Assembly (NCBI RefSeq): GCF_002117005.1
Contig: NZ_CP021023.1
Span: 2,900,995-2,964,994, forward strand
Direction of reading: 5' to 3'
Source of the DNA: Sedimentisphaera salicampi
GTDB taxonomy: Bacteria; Planctomycetota; Phycisphaerae; Sedimentisphaerales; Sedimentisphaeraceae
DNA length: 64,000 nt
The notes under the pieces are model-generated. The model was not told the DNA's origin. It worked only from the letters and a program-made list of their open reading frames with translations, and ran no database searches. The first letter of the stretch is position 1, and the number at the start of each line of letters is the position of its first letter. This document shows positions 1 through 8,759 of the stretch, piece after piece. The translations under genes and the position numbers were made by a program.

Positions 1-1
1 C

Positions 2-205
2 TGGAAGCAAAAGAAAAATTACGGCAGCGACCACCAAGCACGCAAAGCCCGCAAGGGCGAGATGAAAAAAGATTGCGATAAAGCTGATGACCACAAGATG
101 AAGGCCAAGCGTTATCGTGATAAAGATGATTGCGACGACAAAAAATGGGATGATTCTGATGAAAAGAAGAAAAGACAGAGGGGTAAACATCACAAGAGAA
201 ACTAA
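2..205 (+). CDS. Lys/Asp-rich charged protein, C-terminal fragment
   Basis: An open frame enters from the left edge and ends at TAA 203-205, giving the last 67 residues of a longer protein. The residues are almost all Lys, Asp, Arg, His and Glu (for example KRYRDKDDCDDKKWDD), with two Cys and no hydrophobic segment. A terminator follows directly, which supports a real gene end. I do not recognise the family. Such tails occur in nucleic-acid-binding or metal-binding extensions, but no function can be given without the missing N-terminus. Confidence 0.5.
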   Translation, partial: WKQKKNYGSDHQARKARKGEMKKDCDKADDHKMKAKRYRDKDDCDDKKWDDSDEKKKRQRGKHHKRN

Positions 206-249
206 AAATTTCAAATAAAGCCTTTTTTCATAGCTGTATATCCAGCAAT

Positions 250-281
250 AGCCGCCGGCAAAAAGCCGACGGCTTTTTTTA
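250..281 (+). terminator. Intrinsic terminator
   Basis: Arms AGCCGCCGGC and GCCGACGGCT pair with one mismatch around an AAAAA loop, followed by a run of seven T. It ends the charged-protein transcript. Confidence 0.85.
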
Positions 282-683
282 TTACCCTAAATCCTTAAAA
301 GATGACTTTCTTACCAGCTCACCGATTGCTTAGGTTTTTTATGCCTGTCCATACAATGAGTTAAGGTATTTTTTATAGGCAATTGTTTGTTCGATTTTTT
401 TTTATTTTTTTTTCGTAAAAATTAAGCACCTTCGGATAGAAGCTATTAAGAGGCCGGCGGAAACAGGCTTCCAAAAAAATTAAGTTTGTTAATAGGTTAA
501 GCCGAGTTGGCTGAGCAGTTAACGGGAAAAATATTTTGATTAGTTCTCAAAATTGGTTGATAAAAAGTTGCCGCAAATCTTTCGGTTCGCAGCCGCAGAC
601 CTGCGGCAGTCTTTGTTTCGTTGAAGGCGTCGTCGTTCGACGCTTAGAAGTAATGTTTTAATCTTATTTCGGAGGCAATGAAA
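282..683. other. Intergenic region, AT-rich, two hairpins before the first LamG gene
   Basis: No gene is seen. The stretch has long T runs (about 397-413). Two GC-rich hairpins follow: GCCGCAG/CTGCGGC at 592-607, and GCGTCG/CGACGC around a TCGTT loop at 627-643. They lie in what is probably the 5' leader of the LamG gene at 684. Neither has a T tail, so they are more likely mRNA-stabilising or regulatory structures than terminators. No known riboswitch consensus was recognised. Confidence 0.4.
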
Positions 684-2849
684 ATGCTGAAAAAAATGAA
701 ATCGTTAATCTTTTTGTGTTCAGTTCTCGCTGCGGCGGGCGTCTGGGCTGGGGATATTGTCCCGGGCTTTGATGATGCCGACGCTCTTTGCGACTACACT
801 GCTGCCAGAGATGGTCAGACAAGCGACCCCGTAAATATCGACCCGGGCAGTCAGATTACCTTTGCAGCACGCTTCACACCAGCAGCTATTGATGTTAGCG
901 ACCCTGCTAACCCAGTAGTTGTTCTTGAAGTAGGCGGTACAACGTTCGGAAGCGGGTTCTACATCTGCAACGGAACCCTCGTTTACGCACTAAAGACAGG
1001 CGCAGGAGGCACTCCCCAGACAGGGCTTGAAGACCTTGATTTGGGAGACAGTGCCGCATCTGTTATTCTCGGCGAGCTTCAAGCCGAGGAGCAGGTGGAG
1101 GTGTTCCTCTCTCTCGACCTTTCAACAGGGAAAGTTGCATACAGCATCAACGGTGATTATGCAGTTAAGAAATTCATCAACCACCCCGGCCAGACCAATC
1201 TGACAGGCAACAATTCCGTTGCATTCCTCGGTGCTGGCGGCTTAAATTCCGGACATATGGGCGGATTAACAGGAGGAGACAACGGCCAAATGGATCTTCT
1301 CAATGCCGACCATATCTTCAGTATGCAGGGTGTTGAAGGGGCTGATATCCGCGGGCAGATATTTAATGATGTATTCGATGATTCCTACATCCCGCACGAC
1401 CCGAATCCTGCCTCAGGTGCGGTAAATGTTGACCCAAGCTCAACAACAAGCCTTTCTTTCTACACAGCAGAAGACCTCGCAAACCCGGGCGCTCAGAATC
1501 CTGATGTAACTGCACATTTTGTTACCTTCTATGAAGGCGCAGACGGCGAGCCGAATATGGATCAGATTATCTCTGAAGACACAATCGCAGCCGGCGCAGA
1601 TCCCATCAGCTTCCCGTATTCATTCCAGAGAGGCGATGAGGTGTTCTGGCAGATTGAAGAGCAGATTAACGGGGCGGCCAAGGGCAGCGAAGAAAACATC
1701 AAAGGCCCAGTTTGGTCTTTCAAGGCTCTTAAAACGATTCCCTCGTTTTTAGACCAGCCCGAAGATCAGCTCGTGTTTGAAGATGAGGATGCAGAGTTTG
1801 TATGCGGGATCAATTCCGGCGAGCCGATTTCAACCCTGAACTGGTATAAGGTTGGCGAACCTGACGTTGTAGTTGATGATTCCGATCCGGACATCACAAT
1901 CACAACCGTTCAGGACGGTGAAGACTATACTTCAACGCTCACAATCACAAACCTCGAAATGGCAGACGAAGGCCAGTATTATTGTCAGGCAGAAAACATA
2001 AACGGTACAAATACATCAGACAGCGCTTCGCTCAAGCTCAAAAGGCTCGTAGCCCATTATCAGTTTGATGGCGATTATACAGATTCTGCCAGCGGTTATG
2101 ATATAACCCCTTACGATACTGAGCTCACCGGCCAGTGGACAGAAGGTGTTATAGGGCAGGCCCTTAACCTGAAAGATTTTGCTGATGAAAACGCGACCCC
2201 TACAAGCTCAGGCGGAAACACAGCAGATTTGCTGTATCCGGGCGAAGGAACAGGTATGATGACATTATCAGCCTGGATCCAGTGGAGCGGGCCTAACCCC
2301 GCAGGCGGATTCTGGTCTCACTGGTTTGGAAATGATGGAGCCGGCGGCTTTAATTTTGCTATTCAGGCAAACAGGGGAGGCGGAAGGTTGCATATAAACA
2401 GCCCTAACGGAGTTATGGATCCATTGTTTGACAACTTCCTCCCCGGTTCAATTGAAAATCTTATTCAGGATGAATGGGTTCTGGTAACTGCAACTGCAAA
2501 TACTGTAAGCGGAAAGCTGTATATGAACGGGCAGCTTGTGCTTGAAGATTCTGGCTTTTCAATAGCAACTAACGAAACGAACATTTATGTTGGTTGCGAG
2601 GGAAGCAGTACTAACAAGCCGGCTTATGGCTACATCGACGATGCAAGGGTGTACAACTACATACTCAGTGATGATGAGGTAGCTCAGCTTTACTATGATG
2701 TTACAGGCGAATCTGTATGCTCAGATTTCAATGCAGAAAATCTCCAGTACGATTTCGACGGAGACTGTCAGGTTAGCCTGAGCGATCTTCAGACTGCTGC
2801 TGGCGGCTGGCTGAATTCCAAGCTTTATCCGTCGGACGGTTCGTTGTAA
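684..2849 (+). CDS. Secreted LamG/Ig-like surface protein with dockerin-like tail
   Basis: Predicted exported protein of 721 residues; no catalytic motif is seen, so a structural or carbohydrate-binding role is inferred. It has a Sec signal peptide (MLKKMKSLIFLCSVLAAAG, cleaved near VWA-GD), then an N-terminal beta-rich region to about residue 230. A fibronectin-like sandwich follows to about 355, then an Ig-like domain at about 355-455 with the usual DEGQYYC signature. A LamG/concanavalin-like domain spans about 456-675. A short Ca-binding dockerin-like repeat (YDFDGDCQVSLSDL...GGWL) closes the protein. The start at 684 is preferred over ATG 678 because GGAGG at 671-675 is 8 nt from 684 and only 2 nt from 678. 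It is paralogous along its whole length to the next gene. Confidence 0.85.
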   Translation: MLKKMKSLIFLCSVLAAAGVWAGDIVPGFDDADALCDYTAARDGQTSDPVNIDPGSQITFAARFTPAAIDVSDPANPVVVLEVGGTTFGSGFYICNGTLVYALKTGAGGTPQTGLEDLDLGDSAASVILGELQAEEQVEVFLSLDLSTGKVAYSINGDYAVKKFINHPGQTNLTGNNSVAFLGAGGLNSGHMGGLTGGDNGQMDLLNADHIFSMQGVEGADIRGQIFNDVFDDSYIPHDPNPASGAVNVDPSSTTSLSFYTAEDLANPGAQNPDVTAHFVTFYEGADGEPNMDQIISEDTIAAGADPISFPYSFQRGDEVFWQIEEQINGAAKGSEENIKGPVWSFKALKTIPSFLDQPEDQLVFEDEDAEFVCGINSGEPISTLNWYKVGEPDVVVDDSDPDITITTVQDGEDYTSTLTITNLEMADEGQYYCQAENINGTNTSDSASLKLKRLVAHYQFDGDYTDSASGYDITPYDTELTGQWTEGVIGQALNLKDFADENATPTSSGGNTADLLYPGEGTGMMTLSAWIQWSGPNPAGGFWSHWFGNDGAGGFNFAIQANRGGGRLHINSPNGVMDPLFDNFLPGSIENLIQDEWVLVTATANTVSGKLYMNGQLVLEDSGFSIATNETNIYVGCEGSSTNKPAYGYIDDARVYNYILSDDEVAQLYYDVTGESVCSDFNAENLQYDFDGDCQVSLSDLQTAAGGWLNSKLYPSDGSL

Positions 2850-2888
2850 TTGTTGAGAGATTTTTAAGACCTATTAGGAGATAATAAA

Positions 2889-5048
2889 ATGAATGCAAAA
2901 ATAAAACTACTTACAGTTCTTTTCACCTGCTTTATTGCAGGATTTGCGGCGGCGGGAGATATTGTCCCGGGCCTTGATGATTCGACTGCTGAATTCGACT
3001 ATACTACACCTACCGACAACGCAAACGCTATTGTCGTGAATACAACCTACAAAACAACATTCGCTGTTGTCTGCACGCCCAGTGCTGATGATATCTCAAA
3101 TTCCTACAGCGGCTCTGTTGTAGTGCTTGAGAACGGCGGGACAGGTAACGGTTCCGGGATTTACATCACCAACGGGATGTATGTCTTCTATGCCAAAGAT
3201 GACAGCAGCGCTGGTGCATATCCATCAGGTATGTACGATACAGACCTAAGCGATAACAGCATTAGCCTTCCTATCGGAGCTGCCGTTGCTGATACCGAGC
3301 AGACCGTGTATTTTTCTTACGACGCCCCCGCAGGCCAAGGCTATGGCGCAGTGGACGGTCAGGCCGTGAGCTATTCAGTAACAGGTTTCGATGGCGAGAT
3401 AGATCTCAGCGGCAGCCAGACTGTTACCTTCCTCGGTACCCACGAGGGCGGTATTGCTGGAGGCCCTGGCAATCTCGGCGCAATGACAGGCAATACCGAA
3501 GCCCCGAATATCTACCACGTTGATTCTATCCGTACATTTACCGATCCTGAGATAGGCAATATTAGGGCGCAGATATTTTACGATGTAAACTTTGATGTGC
3601 TTCCTAACGACCCGAGCCCTGCAAACGGCGAGATAGATGTGGATCCTGATGCTGTTACTCAGCTCCAGTTTGATGCCGCAGAAGACCCTGCAAATCCGGG
3701 TTCTGTGAATCCGAATATTACAGGCCATTTCGTTACTGTTTACAGCAGCTATTCGCCGGATCCAAATCAGGCAAGTACTGTTGATTATGAAACTTTCGTG
3801 CCCGCAGGCAGCGATCCGGTTACAGTGCCTTACACCTTCCAGCTCGGTGATGTTATTTACTGGCAGGTGGAAGAGCAGATCAGCGGAGCATCTAAAGGCG
3901 ATTCTGCCAATATTCCCGGCCCTGTCTGGAGTTTCGAGGCGCTGCCCGCAATTCCGGTTATCGATTCAGCCCCTGCTGATGCTGCCGGCTTTGCCGGAGA
4001 AACTCTCAGTATGACCTGCGAGTTTACAAGCAAAAGCCCTGCTAATGTATTCTGGGTTAAGGCGGGCGATCCGGAAATCATCCTTGACGAATCCGACCCT
4101 GATATCACCTTTTCCGGCTCCCAGCATGGCGACAGTTATGTTTCAACGCTTGAAGTGGCCAATATTGAAATAGCTGATCAGGGCGAGTATGTATGCAGAG
4201 TTACAAATGCGGATGGCAGCGTGGATACTGCTTCTGCCAAGCTCGGCGTTAAACGCACGATTGGCTACTGGCCGCTGGACGGCGATTATACAGACGCCTC
4301 AGGCGAAGGCCATGATGCAGACCCGAACGTAGTTCCTCAGCCCGAGCAGTGGGTTGACGGTGTTGACCCTGCCAAGACAGGCCAAGCGCTTGATACCGTA
4401 CCAGAGCCGTACGCTGCAGCAGCAACTGAGGCTTTCGCACCAGCTGCTTACACCAACGAAATGACTATTTCTCTGTGGGTGAAATGGAGCGGCGATGAGT
4501 CTCCGGGCGGATTCTGGTCAGGCCTTGTTTCAAGTAATGGCGATAACGGCAATAACTGGTTCTTCGAGCTTTCTGCCAACGGGCAGCTTCACGCAAACGC
4601 ACCGGGCTACAACCCTTGGGGTAATATTGAAGCAGACAACCTCACTCCAGGCGAATGGGCACACGTTGCTCTTGTTAATGAAGCAGGAGAAGTCGGCAAG
4701 ATGTACATAAACGGGGCGCTTGTTGCCGTTGACGAGACTTATCAGGTTTCAAAGGCTGAGAACCCTGTATATCTGATGTGCGAGGGAATGCTCGCAGATG
4801 GTACGCTCGACAGGCCAACTGTAGGTGTATTCGATGAGATTAAGATGTACAACTATGCCCTTACCGGCGAAGAAATTGCTGCCGAATACTACGATATCAC
4901 AGGTGAAACTGTCTGTGCAGACCCGTATTCACCTGATTTGCAGTTCGATATCAACGGCGATTGCGAAGTAACCCTTGCTGATTTTGCTATGTTCGCCGCT
5001 GACTGGGGAGAATGTAACCTGCTCCCTTCATCAGCTTGCGATTTCTAA
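2889..5048 (+). CDS. Secreted LamG/Ig-like surface protein, paralogue of upstream gene
   Basis: 719 residues with the same architecture as the preceding gene: signal peptide (MNAKIKLLTVLFTCFIAGFAAA), the same mature start GDIVPG, a fibronectin-like region with the matching WQVEEQISGA segment, an Ig-like domain ending DQGEYVC, a LamG domain, and a dockerin-like tail (FDINGDCEVTLADFAMFAADW). It starts 39 bp downstream of its neighbour behind TAGGAG at an 8-nt spacing, so the two form a tandem duplicated pair, likely co-transcribed. A terminator closes the unit. A surface or binding role is inferred from the domains; no active-site residues are seen. Confidence 0.85.
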   Translation: MNAKIKLLTVLFTCFIAGFAAAGDIVPGLDDSTAEFDYTTPTDNANAIVVNTTYKTTFAVVCTPSADDISNSYSGSVVVLENGGTGNGSGIYITNGMYVFYAKDDSSAGAYPSGMYDTDLSDNSISLPIGAAVADTEQTVYFSYDAPAGQGYGAVDGQAVSYSVTGFDGEIDLSGSQTVTFLGTHEGGIAGGPGNLGAMTGNTEAPNIYHVDSIRTFTDPEIGNIRAQIFYDVNFDVLPNDPSPANGEIDVDPDAVTQLQFDAAEDPANPGSVNPNITGHFVTVYSSYSPDPNQASTVDYETFVPAGSDPVTVPYTFQLGDVIYWQVEEQISGASKGDSANIPGPVWSFEALPAIPVIDSAPADAAGFAGETLSMTCEFTSKSPANVFWVKAGDPEIILDESDPDITFSGSQHGDSYVSTLEVANIEIADQGEYVCRVTNADGSVDTASAKLGVKRTIGYWPLDGDYTDASGEGHDADPNVVPQPEQWVDGVDPAKTGQALDTVPEPYAAAATEAFAPAAYTNEMTISLWVKWSGDESPGGFWSGLVSSNGDNGNNWFFELSANGQLHANAPGYNPWGNIEADNLTPGEWAHVALVNEAGEVGKMYINGALVAVDETYQVSKAENPVYLMCEGMLADGTLDRPTVGVFDEIKMYNYALTGEEIAAEYYDITGETVCADPYSPDLQFDINGDCEVTLADFAMFAADWGECNLLPSSACDF

Positions 5049-5081
5049 AAACATAGAGTAAAATCAATCTATAAACAAATG

Positions 5082-5113
5082 AGACCCGTTGGCGTAAAAT
5101 CAGCGGGTCTTTT
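5082..5113 (+). terminator. Intrinsic terminator after tandem LamG pair
   Basis: Ten-base-pair stem AGACCCGTTG/CAGCGGGTCT with one G-T pair and a 9-nt loop, followed by TTTT. Confidence 0.75.
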
Positions 5114-5161
5114 CCTGTATCGGCACATAACACTAACTAACCTCTGTTTTAAGGGCAAAAT

Positions 5162-8100
5162 ATGGCAATTATATTTCTATTTATTATTCTTTTCTGCTCA
5201 TTTGCAGCGGGGCAGGGCGAGGTTGTTTTTGATGCATCTCAGGCTCATTATCCGCCTGCTGTAAACAAATTCAGCGACGGCGTTTTCTTCGATAACACTG
5301 AACGCCGCGACCATAACGAGATGATAGCCCGAATGGATGAGATGAAATGCCTGATGATTGATTCGAATATCAGGGAATCACGCAGGAATTATAAAGACGG
5401 CTCTGATACAATGATCGGCAATGACCCTCTCAATTCCAGCAATCCCAACGGGCTTTTCTATATCGACCAGCAGGGCGAGGTGCAGGCGAACTGCGATTTG
5501 AACTGGATTGAGAGGCGTTCGGAATGCCTCTCCGCAGGCCTGCTGAACTACATCCGCTGGGACGGCGTTCCATATCTTGCAAACGACAACCCCGCAGACG
5601 ATTATTTCACCCTTGATCCATTCCGAGGAATTCCCGCAGGCGATCCAAAACCCGGCGACTACAACCCGCCTTGCGCACAGGCCGACCGCCCGCTTTTTGC
5701 TCAAAAAATGGGCGAGCTTATTGAAAAAATGCACGATAATGAACCCGATTTTGTGCCCACTATCTGGTCTTTCTGGCAGGAGGTGGAGCATTGCCTCGGC
5801 GACCCTACCCCTTGGGATAACAATCTTACCGCTGAAGATAAGATGAACAACCTCGAGATGTTTATCAATGATTTTTACGGCAATTTAGTGCCTCTTATCA
5901 AGGATGTTGACCCCGATTACAAGATTGCCGGCATTCAGCAGAATTCTGCGATGTCTGAGTGGAGCAGTTTCAATCTTATTTCAGACTACGGCACGATCGG
6001 CGGCTCCGGCCTCGGCAATGCCGCCCACTTCTGGGCTGAGATGGAAGAGCAGAACGCACGGGAGTATCCCTTTGATTATCTCACAATTCAATCCTACCGC
6101 GGAACTAATATCCCCTCTCACCATATACCAAACAGCCGCTTTGCGCTCAAAAATCTTATGGCAGAGCTGCATCCGGAAAAGATCGACCGCTTCAACAGAA
6201 CATCCGTTTTCATCAATGAGGCAAAGTATTACAAAACAACGCCGCCGGAGAGCTCCATTGCTGAGATTAAGTGGCTCTTAGACCTCGCCGATATCCCCGA
6301 GCTTGCTTACGCCTCATTAAACGTTATGCTTCGTGATTACAATCAGGAGCCGCGTGTGCGTTTCCTTGAGGTGTACAGCGCGATGCCTGAAGGCAGATTG
6401 GCCGCTCAGAATTCATCCCAGCTTGGCTGCATAGGCTCCTACCAGCCCGGAGACGGCTTCTACGGCTTCTTCTATAATGAAACCGACTCAAGCGGGAATG
6501 CAGAGGTAAGCGTTGAGGGTGCTGGGCTTTCGCTAAATGATGAGGCCGCTTTCTGGACGCTCGATTACAACAGCTCTGATATGTATGCCCCTTCATTCTG
6601 GGTTCAGAAAAATGATGTTGTAAGAGTTGATGAAAATACATGGCAAGCGTCTTATCAAGCCGGCGAGATTATGTTTATGGCGGTAAACGGCAATCCTGAG
6701 ATTAATCCAGGGCAGAACTACTATCAGCTCAGCCCCGAGAGCAAATTATCGCTCAGGCACAGCAGGATTCAGCGCGGGGTTTACTCCTGCCATGATATGT
6801 ATGTTCCTCGTATAAACGATATGACTCCCAGCCAATGGGGATACCTCACCCCGCCCGAACCGGAGGGCATGGGATACTTCGACCAGCAGCAGGGCAGGAT
6901 GATTCTCGGCGTGAAGAACGAAAGCGGCGTGGGCTGCGCGAGCGTGAATCTGAGAGAAGTGCCCGAGCACAATTATTTCGTAAAAGCAGATTTCTCAGGC
7001 GTCGGTCTGCCTTCGCCCCTCCCGCAGGGCAGCTCGCTTATGCTCCGCCTCGATTATCTAAACGGCGAAGAGGTAATGGAATCGCATATTGTTGGAGATT
7101 CCTCTGCCGCTAACCCCCTCAGCTTTGACGACATCGGCTGGTTCGCCCCGAGCAATGCTGTTTATTCCAGCACCTCGGAAATTTGGAATCAGAGAGAATT
7201 TATCCTGCCTGTAAGCTCTTGGCAGCCTGCCGGCTGGGCAGAGGCAGATGGAGGCGTTCGCAGAATCCGCATCTCTTTGCTCCTTGCAGGGCTCAATGAG
7301 CCTGCGGCTCTTATGTGCGATTTTGACGATACGATTACAGTAAGCCCGCCGGAGATTACATCTCAGCCCGAGAGCGAAACTGTGCCCGCAGGCCAGAGCA
7401 TTCAGCTTACAATAAACGGCTCAGATATATCCGAATATCGGTGGCATAAAGACGGCGTCCCCATTCCTGACGACCCAACCAACACCGAGCATTTCGGTGA
7501 AGACGGCCCGAGCCTCGTGGTATTGAACGTTCAGCCGGAAGATGAGGGAGAATATTCCTGCGTTGTGAATAATCAGGACGGGGCTGTTGCAGAATCCGAG
7601 CCTGCCCAAGTGATAACCGAAAGGCTTGCGGGCTGGTGGAAATTTGACAGCGACCTATCCGATTCGGTTAATCAGGCTCATCCCTCTGCCGGCTCTCACA
7701 ACGGCGCAGCGGATTCGCCGGCGTTTTCCTCTGCCGGCATAGATGGGGCGTGCCTGAATTTGGATGGCACAATCAGCTCCGCCGCCGTTATTCAGGGAAG
7801 CGAGGATTTCTTCAATTTCTATACGCGCGGATATACTGTCAGTCTGTGGGTGAAAAGCGAGAGCGGCGCATCAGAGGCCGCCGGCCTTGCAGGGAAGATC
7901 TCGCAATCAGGCTCAAAGGGTTTCTCAGTTGGGGCAAACTATTTGGGCAATGCTGTGAGCATCCTTCACGGAGGCTGGTATTATATGAACTCAGGGGAAA
8001 ATGTATGCGATGAGAGCTGGCATCTTCTAACGGCGGCTTACGACCCTGTAAGCAGCGAAGGACGTATCTATATCGACGGCGAGCTTGCCAAAACTATCAA

Positions 8101-8545
8101 TTCCCTTGGCGCTCCGCAAGGCTCTCCTGCTGAATTCGTGATAGGTGCATCAGGGCTTTTCTCAAATGATGCCTTTAACGGCCGGATTGATGATGTTCGG
8201 GTTTGGACATATCCCTTAGCCCCGATTGATGCAGCAAATCTCTATCTCGATTTTGTTCCAGAGGCGGAAATTTGCCTTTCATACCCGCAATACGATATCG
8301 CAGGCCCCGACGGGGCAGGCGAGCAGTACCGAGACTGCATTGTAGATTTCTACGACCTGTCTGCCGTTGCTCAAAGCTGGCTTACCGGTGAAAATCAGCC
8401 CGGCTGCACAACATATCCGCAATATGATTTTGCCGGCGAAGGCGGAATAGGCGAGGAGCATAGAGACTGCTTTGTAAATATGTATGATTTTATCCCGATA
8501 TCCTCGCACTGGCTTGAGAGCAATATAATTGCTTCGCCGCAGTAA
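5162..8545 (+). CDS. Putative clan GH-A glycoside hydrolase with Ig, LamG and two dockerin-like repeats
   Basis: 1127 residues with signal peptide MAIIFLFIILFCSFAAG. Residues about 25-520 look like a (beta/alpha)8 hydrolase. IWSFWQEVEH near residues 201-210 resembles the acid/base strand of clan GH-A enzymes (candidate Glu207), and SVFINEAKYY (candidate nucleophile Glu353) fits the second catalytic strand. That is a motif-level inference; the closest named families could be GH39-like or agarase-like. A beta-sandwich linker follows to about 725, then an Ig-like domain (about 729-821, DEGEYSC), a LamG domain (about 823-1032), and two dockerin-like repeats (YPQYDIAGPDG...SWL and YPQYDFAGEGG...HWL). 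The start is supported by AAGGG six nt upstream. Probably secreted to degrade an external polysaccharide. Confidence 0.75.
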   Translation: MAIIFLFIILFCSFAAGQGEVVFDASQAHYPPAVNKFSDGVFFDNTERRDHNEMIARMDEMKCLMIDSNIRESRRNYKDGSDTMIGNDPLNSSNPNGLFYIDQQGEVQANCDLNWIERRSECLSAGLLNYIRWDGVPYLANDNPADDYFTLDPFRGIPAGDPKPGDYNPPCAQADRPLFAQKMGELIEKMHDNEPDFVPTIWSFWQEVEHCLGDPTPWDNNLTAEDKMNNLEMFINDFYGNLVPLIKDVDPDYKIAGIQQNSAMSEWSSFNLISDYGTIGGSGLGNAAHFWAEMEEQNAREYPFDYLTIQSYRGTNIPSHHIPNSRFALKNLMAELHPEKIDRFNRTSVFINEAKYYKTTPPESSIAEIKWLLDLADIPELAYASLNVMLRDYNQEPRVRFLEVYSAMPEGRLAAQNSSQLGCIGSYQPGDGFYGFFYNETDSSGNAEVSVEGAGLSLNDEAAFWTLDYNSSDMYAPSFWVQKNDVVRVDENTWQASYQAGEIMFMAVNGNPEINPGQNYYQLSPESKLSLRHSRIQRGVYSCHDMYVPRINDMTPSQWGYLTPPEPEGMGYFDQQQGRMILGVKNESGVGCASVNLREVPEHNYFVKADFSGVGLPSPLPQGSSLMLRLDYLNGEEVMESHIVGDSSAANPLSFDDIGWFAPSNAVYSSTSEIWNQREFILPVSSWQPAGWAEADGGVRRIRISLLLAGLNEPAALMCDFDDTITVSPPEITSQPESETVPAGQSIQLTINGSDISEYRWHKDGVPIPDDPTNTEHFGEDGPSLVVLNVQPEDEGEYSCVVNNQDGAVAESEPAQVITERLAGWWKFDSDLSDSVNQAHPSAGSHNGAADSPAFSSAGIDGACLNLDGTISSAAVIQGSEDFFNFYTRGYTVSLWVKSESGASEAAGLAGKISQSGSKGFSVGANYLGNAVSILHGGWYYMNSGENVCDESWHLLTAAYDPVSSEGRIYIDGELAKTINSLGAPQGSPAEFVIGASGLFSNDAFNGRIDDVRVWTYPLAPIDAANLYLDFVPEAEICLSYPQYDIAGPDGAGEQYRDCIVDFYDLSAVAQSWLTGENQPGCTTYPQYDFAGEGGIGEEHRDCFVNMYDFIPISSHWLESNIIASPQ

Positions 8546-8759
8546 GCTGCCAATTAGAATTTGAGTTTTTTTCGTTGCAAATAAGCCCAAACGGCACATT
8601 ATTTTAGCAGAAAGCGGATTTTTTGTTTTCTCAGAGGAAATTATTGTAAATTTAAAGCTCAGCAAACATTTATAACTGAAAGCTCAAGTTTAGAGTATTA
8701 GATTCTGCTGGGCAGAACTTTTATTGAATACTAATAATGTTTTTTGTGCGAGGTTTTTT

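Noticed and set aside
684-8545. Cellulosome (cohesin/dockerin) system
   Set aside because: Tails are dockerin-like but no cohesin or scaffoldin is in the window, and planctomycetes often use such tails without cellulosomes.
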